Assembly (NCBI RefSeq): GCF_000003815.2
Contig: NC_049983.1
Coordinates: 24,717,734-24,781,733 of the forward strand
Reading direction: 5' to 3'
DNA: 64,000 nt
From: Branchiostoma floridae
Lineage: Eukaryota; Chordata; Leptocardii; Amphioxiformes; Branchiostomatidae
Shown here: positions 1 through 11,518 of the stretch, piece by piece
Position numbering within the stretch: position 1 is the stretch's first letter
How the letters are laid out: every line of letters starts with the position of its first letter
Made by a program: the position numbers and the translations under genes
The notes under the pieces: generated by a model
What the model saw: the letters and a program-made list of their open reading frames with translations, nothing else
The model's database searches: none
Told to the model about the DNA's origin: nothing

Positions 1-119
1 ACCATATACATATTGAAATTATTATATCTTGTATAGGATAAGATTTGCTTTATTTTTTCTTTCATTTTCTTAAGACTTTTTTTTCTTTCCCGAATAAAAA
101 AAAACTTTAGCGATAATAT

Positions 120-215
120 TCACCATATTCTCCATAATATGAATGGACTTAATTTGTACACGGTACCATGTATGGCAACACTAATTACACAAGATATACA
201 ATAATGTATAGAGTA
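120..215 (-). repeat. Dispersed retroelement tail (family Y)
   Basis: The segment reading GTACCATGTATGGCAACA followed by AATTACACAAGATA recurs at 4475-4570 and, in part, inverted at 59628-59700 and at 60309-60352. The plus-oriented copy ends in GAGCAATAAACTC, which looks like the polyadenylation end of a retroelement. The family is not identified. Confidence 0.5.
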
Positions 216-754
216 AAGCGTAACATACTAATTACTGTAATAATAAGAGCCAGCATGCGTTATGAAAAACTACTTAAAGTGTTGTTTATTTATGCATTAT
301 AACCATCAATTTGTGTAGTATACTTAGTTTCACTAGTAATATTATCATTTAAGGGCAGGATCAGTAGTGAGAGCCAAAAAGCTTTTAGCCTCAAACTTGG
401 ATACAGAAATCACTTCTCCTCTCACGTTGTCTGACATTGACGTAGTGCGCAGATCAAAACGTAATCTCTTTTGTGCTTATCAGGCAAATTTCTCCAATGT
501 AAGTAGCTTTGGGGGATCTAGCTGCGGCTCAAATGTAAAATATCATTTTGTTGTTGGTATCGTTTTCCATTACCCTTTCGTGTGGGGCATCTTCGGTCAA
601 AATCCCACTAGACATTTATATTGAGGAATGCCTTTTGATCGTACGGGATGTCCCTAAATCATACTATCGACTTTACATCCAGTTGACAAGTATAGATAGC
701 CACTGTAGGGGTCTTTGAATGCTGATATTTACGTTAACGTTGTCGTATTAAAGC
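216..754. other. Gene-free stretch
   Basis: AT-rich DNA. An 85-codon open frame at 367-624 has no recognisable domain, no splice context and no homologous pattern I know. I see no supported gene. Confidence 0.5.
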
Positions 755-985
755 TCCCTTTCCACTAGGACGTCGCTCTTGTCGCGCTGTCTCTGCGACC
801 TAAAATTTGACATTTTTCTGAACGAATTGTATAGAAACGAAACTAATCTTTTTACACTTTCTGTGATTTCTCAGTCACACTTTTACGTTTTGTATGATAT
901 ACCCAGTGTGACGGCGAAGGTTACACGTATCCTATGTAGGTCGCAGTGAGAGCGCAGCACGATCGCCGTCTAGTGAAAAGGGGGC
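755..985. mobile_element. MITE with ~47-bp imperfect terminal inverted repeats
   Basis: The left end reads CCCTTTCCACTAGGACGTCG and continues to CTCTGCGACCT. The right end is its imperfect inverse, AGGTCGCAGTGAGAGCGC and onward to TAGTGAAAAGGGG. There is no coding capacity. A second copy with the same interior (ACGAATTGTA, then TTTTTACACTTT, then CACACTTTTACGTTTT) lies at 27208-27427, which supports a mobile family rather than a chance hairpin. Confidence 0.75.
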
Positions 986-2963
986 CTAATCTGTGCTGCG
1001 ATCAAAACGTGCAGTCGGCCCAATTCATTGATCTCCTCGCCCTTTTCGCAGCGCGAGCAGCTTCCCGTAGACTCCGGGCCGTTTGAGCTCCGTTATTGTG
1101 ATAAATGCGGGCTATAAAGCGCTTCAGGGTTATTGTTGCAGCCGCCGTGCAGTAAATGCGGTGACGAATGCCCAATTTCTCTATAGTTATCCCATAAAGG
1201 CCAGGACGGCTTGAGTAATGCTGACGGACGGCACAGGCGGGGTACCATTGTGCTGGCGGGATACCATTGTGTCTGGTAAAAATCAAACGTTCTTCCTGGC
1301 CTTGATTGTCTGTTTGAATAGCGCTCATGGGGAATGACTTCTCAAACCTTCAATCTTAGGAGCAGTTTGATACATTTCATGTCTTTTTTTATGTCTTTTA
1401 CTTTGCTGATTGTCGTTATCCAACTGAGGCTAGCGCTGATGTAACATTGCTTTATGTTCTTTATCTATCGGTAATGTAGAATTCTGTTAACTTTTGAAAG
1501 TGTCCAGCTGGATCTTTTTTGTCTGTTCAAATGTAAATTATTTGATTAGGATGGAGAAAAAAGAAATTACTTGTACGAAAGCCATATATACAAATATTGA
1601 ACAATTACATGGAGTAAAATCAGAGTATACATGAAAAAGAGGGATAACAAAAAGCAGCAGCAAGAAAACAAGACGAATTGGTTTCAAGTCAATCACGATA
1701 TCTACCTGCGCAATCAATGAAAGGGTGAACAGTATCCAAACTTTGTAAAGTTTTCTAAGTATAAAAATGATAAAATGCTAACCCTACACTGCCACGCAGA
1801 GCAATGCCAATAGTAAACTGTGTTTGAAAGTGAAGAATTGAAACTCATGAAGGCGGGTCCCGTGGGGAATCAGATCGCATCGATCTCAGTGTCTTTATTG
1901 CGTCCCTGTCGGATAGTTTCCAACTCAATATATCTCACGGGTGTTGGCAGCCAACTCCTACCGTTATCTAGCTCCAACAGATATCTCACACTTCTGGGAG
2001 AGATTATGCCGCGCCACGGGACACAACGGAAACCTCCGTTTCCGTATCAAAACATGCATGACGAATAATGATGGATGACAAAGTTTTTCGTGCATAAGTA
2101 GAGAGGTTTTATCCAGATGACGTTGACTATCTGGTCTTTCGTGAAACACTAGCTTGATCGTTCATTCCATGACAAAGACAGGATCTGCTGATATCACTTT
2201 GGAAATGTTCAACTTCCAAAATGACTTCTACCAACATAGATGAACTTTCAAGGTATGGTTTAGAGTTGAAAATTACAGTTCAACTTCTAGAATGACTTCT
2301 ACAACAAAGGATGAAACTTTCAAGTTATGGTTCTACTTTGCGCTTCTGCCAACTTCAACCAGCTTGTTGTATAAAAAGAACTTGAACATCCATTTGATTT
2401 TCTGACCTGAGCAAACTGTTCATAGACCAAATGCAATGTATGACGTTTACGGGAAACATCTATCACTGCACAACTTTACTCACCTGATATCCTCATCTTA
2501 AGATAATAGAGTAATCGCAACACGAGGGAATCGAGTTGAAAATAGTTTGCAGATCAACAGATCGTTATGGAATGGAATTAGCATACAATGGTGGCTCCTT
2601 TCTTCATTTCACCTGTTACAATTGTCAAACAGTGAAATTCTCCTTCTTCCTCTTATACGTGTTCACATATTTGCAAAAAGTGGACACTGTTCATAATTGA
2701 TTAGATATACAATTAAGTGCTGACAGTGCAGAGTATGGCTGTAAGCTTGGCACGACACAGTGAGTAATATCCTGCCCTGTGTAACAAACTGCGTACAGTT
2801 GAAAATCAATCCACCTGGAGGCAGAATCGCCATCGTTTAATCCGAGCTGCTCCGGGTCTTAATCACTGTACATAAATCAGCTTTAGTACGGGAGAGCCGG
2901 CAAGTTTGCCATTCGGTGTAACACAGGCCCGGTCTTTGTTAGCAATGGCAAGGTCGTTATAAT
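986..2963. other. Gene-free stretch
   Basis: A 108-codon minus-strand open frame (1002-1328) and smaller frames are present, but none has a domain, a signal peptide or a convincing splice site. A good donor-like CAG|GTGAGT on the minus strand near 2486 is not attached to a recognisable exon. Confidence 0.4.
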
Positions 2964-3006
2964 ATAATCTTTATTGCAGGTTCATGCCCGAGGGCTAATT
3001 ACAACT
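2964..3006 (-). repeat. Dispersed retroelement tail (family X)
   Basis: The motif GCCCGAGGGCTAATT preceded by TTTATTGCAGGTTC occurs here, at 5497-5541, and in the opposite orientation at 19796-19838, where it ends GCAAATAAACTTCC. The shared AATAAA end suggests a 3' terminal fragment of a retroelement. Confidence 0.5.
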
Positions 3007-4029
3007 AAAGTAAAGCAGTGGTATACATAATTGTATACTTAACAGAGAAGGAAACCTTCGGGCAGTTCGGTGTGACACATGTACAAACAGTAGTTGTCAA
3101 ACCTAAACCTTGTAATATCTAATTAAAATGAATAGGTAAAAATCTGAAAGTGTTGTAAAAACCTAAATGAATCGTCATTGAATTTTGCGGTAACATCATC
3201 ATGATTTCATACAAAACGGTAATCAACACTTAGAAATAGGGTAAATACAAACGTTTTGCTAACTTGTTCTACATCTGGTCAGATGTTTGTATTGGTGGGA
3301 ATCTTTACTTTTGAACTTTACGCAAAAATCAAAGTTCACCACCAGAGACAAATTATAAATGAGCCTAGTTCCCTCGCCTGCCCATGTATGATTAAAACCC
3401 TCCCTTCATAACGCACTCATGGAGAGAGTACTTAATTTCCATGCAGATTTACCAGTGGTATTAGATAGTATCAAAACTGGCTAATGAGTATAGCTGGCCA
3501 ATGGAAGTCATCAGCCTCTGGTAGTAGCTTTATTTATGCTACCGTAGGATCTGCTTGGAGATTAAGAGAACCGCACTTGTTTCAAATCATGATAACATCT
3601 CTCGATTCAAAGAAGGGGTTTACTGATGAGGAAGTAATTCCAGATAATGGTTTTAATCTAAAGTTGCAATAAATCTTTTTTTTTTACTCCTACTGAAATC
3701 TTCCTGCACACTTATCTTGGTCTGGCAGGAGCCTGCCTTATAATAAAAGATTCCCAGGGCCCGCTGTGCCTTGTTTATACTAATGCTCCTAAGCTTCCGT
3801 GCTCTTGCCTGGTATCTGCGTCATTTAACGTGTCATTATGTCGTTAGTGCGGGCTGCTCTGATAATCAAAATTAAATCGGGATCACAGCGTACGATATAC
3901 ATCCTGCGCCACTATGGAGTGACAGATGAGTCGCAAGGCAGCCACAGCTGAGATCGCGGTCTAATAATTTTTCTGCCAGTAAAGCTCAATGGGAGAGTCT
4001 TGTCTTGAAGAGATAAAAGCTTCAGGTGG
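3007..4029. other. Gene-free stretch
   Basis: I see nothing beyond a 62-codon open frame at 3484-3672 without recognisable features. Confidence 0.4.
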
Positions 4030-4160
4030 TGTCTCACTGCACTTAAAGCAAGGGTGCGGCACTGTGGGTTTTGGGAAGATTACTCAACGAATTTCAGAGA
4101 TAAAGAACGAATCGTCGTAAGTTTTGTGTATTTTCTCGTCTTCTAAGTCATACTTTTACG
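4030..4160. mobile_element. Partial MITE related to the 5308-5472 element
   Basis: It begins GGTGGTGTCTCACTGCACTT and continues GTGCGGCACTGTGGG, close to the end of the element at 5308-5472. It then carries ACGAATTTCAGAGATAAAG, the inverse of an internal segment of the 5080-5302 element. Only one end is present, so it is a truncated or rearranged copy. Confidence 0.6.
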
Positions 4161-4474
4161 TATCAATATCTAAATTATAAATTTTAAAAAATCAATGTTT
4201 TATGTGCAAAGCCTATTACAGCGCATTTGGTATAATAGCTGATGGATGTTTTATGGGTTTTTTTTAAACATTGTAACAGCTTTTCATTACTTTGCATGTG
4301 CCGTACCATTGGGTCTTGTGATTTTCAGTTAACTGGATATTCGTTCCATGGTCTTGACCGCCAATTATTGTGCAAGTTCTTTATTATAATGACTATGCCT
4401 GATTTTGAACAAACATATGCTAAGGTCCAAAGTCGTTAGATCATGGAGGACTTGACTACTACGACGAGAATATA

Positions 4475-4570
4475 GAAGAAATAGAAAAACTTTATTGCAC
4501 GACAAATTGTACGTGATACAATGTATGGCAACAACTATAATTACACAAAGTACAAAATAGAGGAATAGAA
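4475..4570 (-). repeat. Dispersed retroelement tail (family Y)
   Basis: On the minus strand this contains TGCAATAAAGTTTT and, in the same order as the copy at 59628-59700, the TTGTTGCCATACATTGTATC segment. Confidence 0.5.
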
Positions 4571-5079
4571 TGAAGCTTACCTAATTAAGATAACAATAAG
4601 GGCAAAGATAATTCTTTAGTATAGAATTACAACGGAGTAGGCTAATCATTAGTAAAGGTGTTCTTTCTTATAGCAGAGCAGTCCTTGATATACTATTTTT
4701 ACATTATGGGATTCAGATTAACACAAGTCAAGCTTTCCCTTAGAGATATTTCCAATAACTCACACATATCACTTAGCTAATGAATAAATCATGCACTGCC
4801 GTATTTCAATGACTCTTGTTGATTATTTTTAGTAGAAAAAAGATGTTATTGTACGTGCTTTACATATTACCCGGCTCTGCACGTCCATACGTAATCATCA
4901 TCCACCGTGCGCGAACTCCGGGGAGGAAGATTAAAAGCTCACAACATTCACCGCACCAATAAATCCATCCGTCGACGATGGCGATATACGAGCCGAGAGG
5001 AATTCCAATAAATTTCGCATTTTCTCGGGTTAATCCTACTCAGCCGTCCCAAACCGCTCGTTATTGAACCACTATAAAA

Positions 5080-5302
5080 GTGCACTCTCACTGCACTTGC
5101 GTCAAGCTTGCGTCACTGTGGGGTTCGTTCACTGTGTCACTGTTGTGTTATTTTCGATACAGCATAATACATAATCTTATGGCTTAGAAGACGACAAAAT
5201 ACATAAAAAGTAATAAAATTCGTTCTTTATCTCTGAAATTCATTGAGCATCTTTCGAACCCCGCAGTACCGCAAGCTTGACGCAAGTGCAATGAGAGTGC
5301 AC
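5080..5302. mobile_element. MITE, GTGCACTCTCACTGCACTT family
   Basis: Terminal inverted repeats of about 45 bp: the left end reads GTGCACTCTCACTGCACTTG then CGTCAAGCTTGCG, and the right end CGCAAGCTTGACGCAAGTGC then AATGAGAGTGCAC. There is no coding potential. A second full copy with the same interior lies at 9261-9503. Confidence 0.85.
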
Positions 5303-5307
5303 TTTTT

Positions 5308-5472
5308 AAGTTGTATCTCACTGCACTTGGGGCACCGGTGCGGCACTGCAGGGTTCGTGGTTCGTTCACTGCGGCACTGGTGTGTTATTTAATTTTCGAC
5401 GAAATTCGTTGAGTCGTCTTTCAAACCCCTCAGTGCCGCACCGGTGCCCCAAGTGCAGTGAGATACCACCTT
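5308..5472. mobile_element. MITE, related subfamily placed next to the previous copy
   Basis: Inverted ends are TATCTCACTGCACTTGGGGC then ACCGGTGCGGCACTG, and CAGTGCCGCACCGGTGCCCC then AAGTGCAGTGAGATA. The 'CTCACTGCACTT' core is shared with the neighbouring element but the rest of the terminus differs. The two elements are separated by only a few bases. Confidence 0.75.
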
Positions 5473-5496
5473 TATGGCACCGCTATAACATTTAAT

Positions 5497-5541
5497 GGAA
5501 AGTTTATTTGCAAGTTCTTGCCCGAGGGCTAATTGCAACAT
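5497..5541 (-). repeat. Dispersed retroelement tail (family X)
   Basis: Contains TTTATTTGCAAGTTCTTGCC then CGAGGGCTAATTGCAA, the inverse of the copy at 19796-19838. Confidence 0.5.
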
Positions 5542-5816
5542 GGCACATACAGAATACAAAGTAATCATACATAACAAAAAAGACTTATAGATAACAATGG
5601 TGACATGTGGAAACAAGTGACTATTCTAACAATAATATGAACTGCTGAGAGCTACAATCTAAGTATTTGGGGTTTAACATCTTTTCTGGAAGCAGTGGAA
5701 GACGAAGTGTCCCACTTTTTTCTGTAATGAGTGGGTTATGTGACATTAACAGGGTTACAGTTTTGTTTTCGTCAGTAAACGTTTGGGCATTTTGGTGGGT
5801 TTTGCAGACCTCTTAA

Positions 5817-7427
5817 CCCTATTCAGACCGGGCTTTTTTGGTCATCCCTGGACCGGGGGGGGGGGGGGCTTTTGAGGCCCTCCACTTTGAAGTCCTATAA
5901 CTCTGAAACGACGTGCCGTAGGGCCACCAAATTTTTAGGACATGATATCGACATAATATCTGACAAGTATTTGACGTTTGACGTTACGTTGACGTAAGAT
6001 GACGTAATTATGACGTCATCAATTTGATTACATTGGCCGGACCCATGAAAAAAGGGTATTCTCAGAAAACTTCAAGTTATTCTACAAAAATGTAACAACA
6101 AGTGCAGATAACGGAATGATAATGTTTATTACGACTTGCGTTGCCAATAGCAACATCAATGACGTCAAAATGACGTCATAAAATGACGTCATGCACATCT
6201 AAGATACCAGTTGGGCTCCGCCATATTATATCCACCACCTTGAATTTTGAAAAATACTTTTTTTGCAACAAATAATCACAAAGGGCAATGGAAATAGACT
6301 CTATTCATTTATTTAGATGGTTTTTGATGAAAAAATACCAGGTAGTTACAAATTTTCAGGGATAATTAGCTTGTTATTCTTGATCTGGCCATACGGTCCG
6401 CCATCTTGGATTTTGGGCTGATGACGTCATCAAATTAGCATAATTTATGCATATATAATTATGAAAGATATGCTAAATAATATAAGATTTTATTTATGTA
6501 ACAAAATAGCAGTTATATAGCAAATAAATGTGAAAAATACATTGTTAGAACCAAAAATAGTGATTTTTGGCAAAACAGCCTGTCAACAAACGGTTACCAT
6601 GGCAACACGAAAAAATGGAAAATTTGTCAAACTTCGTGAAATTGTTGCCAACAATANNNNNNNNNNNNNNNNNNNNNNNNNNNNNNNNNNNNNNNNNNNN
6701 NNNNNNNNNNNNNNNNNNNNNNNNNNNNNNNNNNNNNNNNNNNNNNNNNNNNNNNNAACCGTTTGTTGACAGGCAGTTTTGCCAAAAATCACAATTTTTG
6801 GTTCTAGCATTGTATTTTTCACATTTATTTGGTATATTACTGCTATTTTGTTACATAAATAGAATCTTATATTATTTAGCATATCTTTCATAATTATATA
6901 TGCATAAATTATGATAATTTGATGACGTCATCAGCCCAAAATCCAAGATGGCGGACCGTATGGCCAGATCAAGAATAACAAGCTAATTATCCCTTAAAAT
7001 TTGTAACTACCTGGTATTTTTTCATCAAAAAACTTCTAAATGAATGGATTTAGTCTATTTCCATTGCCCTTTGTGATTATTTGTTGCAAAAAAAGGATTT
7101 TTAAAAATTCAAGGTGGTGGATATAATATGGCGGAGCCCAACTCGTATCTTAGATGTGCATGATGTCATTTTATGACGTCATTTTGACGTCATTCATGTT
7201 GCTATTGCCAACGAAAGTCGTACTTAACATTATTATTATGTTATCTGCACTTGTTGTTACGTTAAACGTCAATTACTCGTCAGATATTATGTAGACATCA
7301 CGTCCTGAAAATTTGGTGGCCCTACGGCACGTCGTTGAAGAGTTATGGGACTTAGAAGTGGAGGGCCTCAAAAGCCCCCCCCCCCCCCCCGTCCAGGGAT
7401 GACCAAAAGAGCCCGGTCTGAATAGGG
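5817..7427. mobile_element. Large palindromic foldback element, piggyBac-type ends
   Basis: The left end is TTAA followed by CCCTATTCAGACCGGGC and the right end is GCCCGGTCTGAATAGGG followed by TTAA, so both ends abut a TTAA target as in piggyBac-like transposons. Almost the whole element is an inverted repeat: 5817-6656 mirrors 6757-7427, apart from a segment of about 100 bp found only in the left arm near 6000-6105 and extra inner left-arm sequence. Long G/C runs lie near each end. No transposase frame is seen. The loop is hidden by 100 Ns at 6657-6756, so a short internal coding region cannot be excluded. Confidence 0.8.
6657..6756. other. Assembly gap (100 N)
   Basis: Exactly 100 unknown bases at the centre of the palindrome. 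The size looks like a default scaffold gap rather than a measured one. Confidence 0.95.
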
Positions 7428-7431
7428 TTAA

Positions 7432-8965
7432 GTCATGGTCACACAAGTAAAAACACACTGTTTAAAGAACTATGATATTAGATAATATTTTGCCATTAAT
7501 TGACTGGGCAGCAACAGGCGCACATCAAAAGACATTTCCCTGTGGGACATCAAAAGTTTCCACTGAGTTTGCCAGGATAATGGATTTTACAGCCAATAAT
7601 TCTTTACCACATGATGAAACAGCTATTGAACTATTTGGCAACAGTCTTATACCACACATAGGCCGGACTTTATAGCAAAGGGTGAAAGTACTAAAGGTCT
7701 TCCCTGCGTTTATTGATTTTTGTTCTACAAAAGATCATTATAAATTTTATTCAGATATCATAAAAGGAATGATTATTCAGATGATAACTCAGCGATTCCG
7801 TAAGGGTATCCGGTGGTTAATTGAAAGGTAACCTCCTGTAAAATTAGTGGCAAAAAATGCATGGCAGGATCATAGGATAAAAACCAAGAGCCCTTAGCAG
7901 TTGCATTGCAGATTGTGAAAGAAAGGACGGCTCTACTCACAGCACGGCCAATATTGACCATGATCAATGAATGTTTGGAACATTCTTTGCCATATCGTAA
8001 CATTTGACAGTCTGGTTAATAACTTTCCCAATCTATCTACAGTCAATGTCCACAACATTTCACTACTATTTAGAGGAGGTGTCCAACTTTGCGTGCAAAT
8101 TTAAAGTTTGCACTAAGGCATCTTCATTAATTGCAAACCATATGTAGCTGCCACGCATCAACATATGATGCATGCGAACGATTGATTGATATGGACAACA
8201 TGATTTTATATCCTACCTTTTTACCTACTACGAAATTGCTCCCCCATGCCCGTATTAGGAACAGATGCTTCCATTATCGTGACATTCCAATCGGAAACAT
8301 GTCATGATAACAAACGCACCTGGTGTTGATGCTTCATGGTTTCAGTAGGTTTCCATTAGTTGAGAAAGTAACTCTAAACTGAATTGAATCATTGATTCAG
8401 AAGTTTATACTTTTCCCCACACAGATGGACCCCTCCAAACTTCGCAAAGATTAACGGTGTTTTAAAACCATAGCACCTTTATGCTTGCCAACTGATACGG
8501 TAATCATTGAGATTTAGAGAGACAATCTTACAGTTTGCACCTTATTCTATTCATCAGCAGTGTTTATGGAGCTTATCCTCGCATTCAACTACTTGTGCTG
8601 TCTTTCTGTCTTTCTTTTAGCTTTCCATCTATGCGAGGTAAACTGCCGCATGGGAAATCACGAGTTTTGCACTTGGTGGAACAAGTTTGTGTGGGTAATG
8701 GCTTACAATCACTACGGTGTCAATTGAGAGACTTTAATGGGAACCACAAGCTTGCTCGGGGAGATTGTTGGACTCGACAGAAGACATGCATTTAGTTTCA
8801 GCCTTGGTTTTATGAGTTTACGTATAGAAGTAAGACATTATTCGCTGTTTGGATCAAAAGTAGGGAAGAGTAACTAGACAATATTCTTATATAATCTAAC
8901 CTTTCGTGATCATAAATGACATAGGCCTAAAGGTAATCTCTTGAGAATTGACTATATGTAGGTTA
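7432..8965. other. Gene-free stretch with one LINE-like tail
   Basis: No supported gene. At 8145-8205 the sequence GCCACGCATCAACATATGAT then GCATGCGAACGATTGATTGA resembles the tail at 37802-37870, which runs into a longer (GATT)n tract. This looks like the 3' end of a non-LTR retroelement. Confidence 0.4.
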
Positions 8966-9125
8966 GGCTTAGGTTACATTTCCGATCCTGGGCCCAGCCG
9001 GGCAGCTTTTGGGAGCGAAAAGTATAAATAAATACAAAAAATGTCAATATATTTCAAGGTTTAGATTTTAATTTATCGTTTCTTACATCCCGACCGGGCC
9101 CCGGTTTGGAAATGTGACATTGGCC
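8966..9125. mobile_element. MITE with GGCYTA ends and TTA target duplication
   Basis: Inverted termini are GGCTTAGGTTACATTTCC and GGAAATGTGACATTGGCC. TTA flanks both sides (8963-8965 and 9126-9128), so the target duplication looks 3 bp long, as in PIF/Harbinger elements. Related copies are at 11321-11518, 9509-9572 (partial) and 31793-31940. Confidence 0.75.
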
Positions 9126-9260
9126 TTAGCAGTGTACTTGTCTATTGTCACAGACATATGATGGCTGGATCAATCATGATGGATCTGGGTATACTGCTTT
9201 GCATGATAGTAATTGGGTTAGCATGGTGCTCAAAATGATGTAGACGACATGACCCTTAAT

Positions 9261-9503
9261 GTGCACTCTCACTGCACTTGCGTCAAGCTTGCGTCACTGC
9301 GGGCTTCGTTTACTGCGTCACTGTTGTGTTATTTTTTTTCAATTTTGAATAATCTAGATATAGCAAAATACGCAAAAGTATGACTTCGAAGACGGCAAGG
9401 TACACAAAAAGTACGAAAATTCGTTCTTTATTTCTGAAATTTGTTGAGTATCTTTCGAACCCCACAGTGACGCAAACTTGAATCAAGTGCAGTGAGAGTG
9501 CAC
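9261..9503. mobile_element. MITE, GTGCACTCTCACTGCACTT family, second copy
   Basis: Same termini and interior as 5080-5302 (TTGTGTTATTTT, ATTCGTTCTTTAT, TATCTTTCGAACCCC). It is followed after five bases by one end of the GGCTTACGTCACATTTCC family. Confidence 0.85.
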
Positions 9504-9508
9504 CTTTC

Positions 9509-9572
9509 GGCTTACGTCACATTTCCAAATCGGGGGCCCACTGGGCAGCTTTGGGGAACGAAGAGTGTGATA
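9509..9572. mobile_element. Half of a GGCTTACGTCACATTTCC-type MITE
   Basis: One terminus plus subterminal sequence (GGCAGCTTTGGGGAACGAA) matching 8966-9125. The opposite end is missing, so this is a truncated copy. Confidence 0.6.
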
Positions 9573-10574
9573 CTTTCCCCAATTCTTGTTGAAAGCTTTT
9601 CCCAAATTACCATTACAGAGACCTTTTATGACAATATATGGCTTACTTTACAAAGTGTTGACTTTAGGGGATTGTAAATTACTATACTGCTCCCCAGAAC
9701 CCATTAGTTTAACAATTAGCGTGCAGAAATGTTGACTGGAAGTAAGGCGATAAATCCCAGAATAATGATGTTCTGAATAACATGAATGTTTTGTAATAAG
9801 AGCTACAGATAAGTTGTCTGTTTATTGTCTGTTTATTGTCAGATATATAGAAAATGAAATGCAATTTGTTCTAAAGTGTTCCCTGTACAACGATATACGT
9901 AATACTTTTGTTAATGTTACACTTGTAAAACAGAAATGTGCACACCGAACAAAGGGAGACTTGATGAAATATTCTATGTCATCAACTTACTATGTCGTTA
10001 TGGAAAAACTATGTAAGTTCTTCTACACTTCTTTTACATGTAGAATATAGGTATAAGTTAGACCAGAGATGCTCACTTCTGCATTTATCCCCTTGGGACA
10101 TGAATATGCAATAACGGTCACTGTCATTGTTATCTGTTAGTATATCAAACATTTGTTTCTTTGCGCAACGCGATCGGTTTTACAATATAAGCAGTTTACT
10201 TTGCAACATTTGCAGAACTTCTAATGATCTCTTATCTACTGATTTACCAGACTATATCCAGGTGACAATGCCTAAGGATCATCTCTAATGGAGGTCTTCA
10301 GTAGGGAAAAAATGCACATTATAACAAGTAGCTATATTTCAATGTAATAAATGCACCAACGAGTCCACAGACAGCGCTCCAAGACACTGTCTGGGATGCT
10401 CCTTACTAATTATAAATAAACCGTCTTTCAGATTAGTACGTTAAGCTCTGATGATAAGTCAGCAATGTTGTGAAGATCTGAGATGGATAAGGGTTGATTT
10501 TAGAGACCCAGAAAACATTTTCAATACATCATTCTTAAGTAGTGTAACAGCACGTGTTCTTTTGAGAGGCAATA
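9573..10574. other. Gene-free stretch
   Basis: A short direct repeat (TCTGTTTATTG twice near 9820) and a 78-codon frame without features. I see no gene. Confidence 0.4.
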
Positions 10575-11310
10575 TTAAAACGGCTCTGTGTAATACGCGT
10601 TACAACAATTAGCGATGTGATTGATTGCATAGCATATGAATATGACTCATACTGTTAAGGAGGCAAGCATTATTAAGTTAAAAATAGAAATTTATCATTT
10701 TCATCAGCATCCGTTTTTGCATTGTACACATTTTGCTATGAAATTGACACACTCCTGAACACGAATAACATTCACTATTATTATCATACGCAAACAAACC
10801 GTATAATATCTAGCTTCTTTGCTAATGTCTGAATGTTCTGTAGCTTTTCTTGTCAAAATCATATTTTGCCCCATTCACTGCATAAAAGTAGTGCGTGTAG
10901 AATTTTTCATTGCCTTTTGTTCACTATTGCACCGGAAAAGGAAATCCTCTGTACATCTGAGGTCACGTGTGTAATAAGAGCAATTAGCAATTTGATTGAT
11001 TGCATCGCATCTGACTATTATTCAGATTGTGAATGTGAGAGGTATCATTAAGTACTTATCAAATACAAACATTATAGTCATCAGCATCCATTAAAAATTA
11101 AGGGTTTTGCATTGCTCATCTTATTAAACATTATGATCCAATTGATACACTCCTAATCAAGAATAACATTTACCATTATCATGATAACTAAACCTGGCTA
11201 GCTTCTTTGCTATTTAAAGTCTATGTGTTCTGCAGCGTTTCTTGTCAATCATTCCAACATTCCATGTTTTGGTATTTTGCTTTTTTTTTCAATTTCTTTT
11301 ATTCGTTATT
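10575..11310. repeat. Tandem duplication, two copies of about 370 bp
   Basis: Shared landmarks in the same order are TTGATTGATTGCAT (10620, 10994), CATCAGCATCC (10704, 11080), a TTTTGCATTG block, CACTCCTRA (10751, 11149), CTAGCTTCTTTGCTA (10811, 11199) and TTTCTTGTCAA (10847, 11238). Copies differ by many substitutions and small indels, so the duplication is old. A third copy begins at 11301 and is interrupted by the MITE at 11321-11518. There is no coding content. Confidence 0.7.
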
Positions 11311-11320
11311 GCACCGGAAA

Positions 11321-11518
11321 GGCTTACGTCACATTTCCAAACCGGGGCTTTCCGGAACGAAAAGTATGGTAAAAAAAACAACACCAAACTACAAACGACG
11401 TTAAGAGAATACTAGAAGTAGTGGGCATCATTTTTTGTATATATCTACGTATACATTACAATTTTTCGTGTCAGTAAATAGTCCGGCCTGGTCCCAAGTC
11501 GGAAATGTGACGTAGGCC
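11321..11518. mobile_element. GGCTTACGTCACATTTCC MITE inserted in the third repeat copy
   Basis: Ends are GGCTTACGTCACATTTCCAA and TCGGAAATGTGACGTAGGCC. Flanks CACCGGAAA and AAAAGGAAAGCC join to resemble CACCGGAAAAGGAAATCC at 10930-10947, the uninterrupted sequence in the previous repeat copy. The empty site therefore supports insertion, with an apparent duplication of a few A residues. Confidence 0.75.

Noticed and set aside
1002-1328. 108-codon minus-strand frame as a gene
   Set aside because: No domain, signal peptide or splice sites, and its start region overlaps unremarkable DNA next to a MITE.
6530-6893. Open frames crossing the N run near 6.7 kb
   Set aside because: The frames exist only because N codons are not counted as stops.
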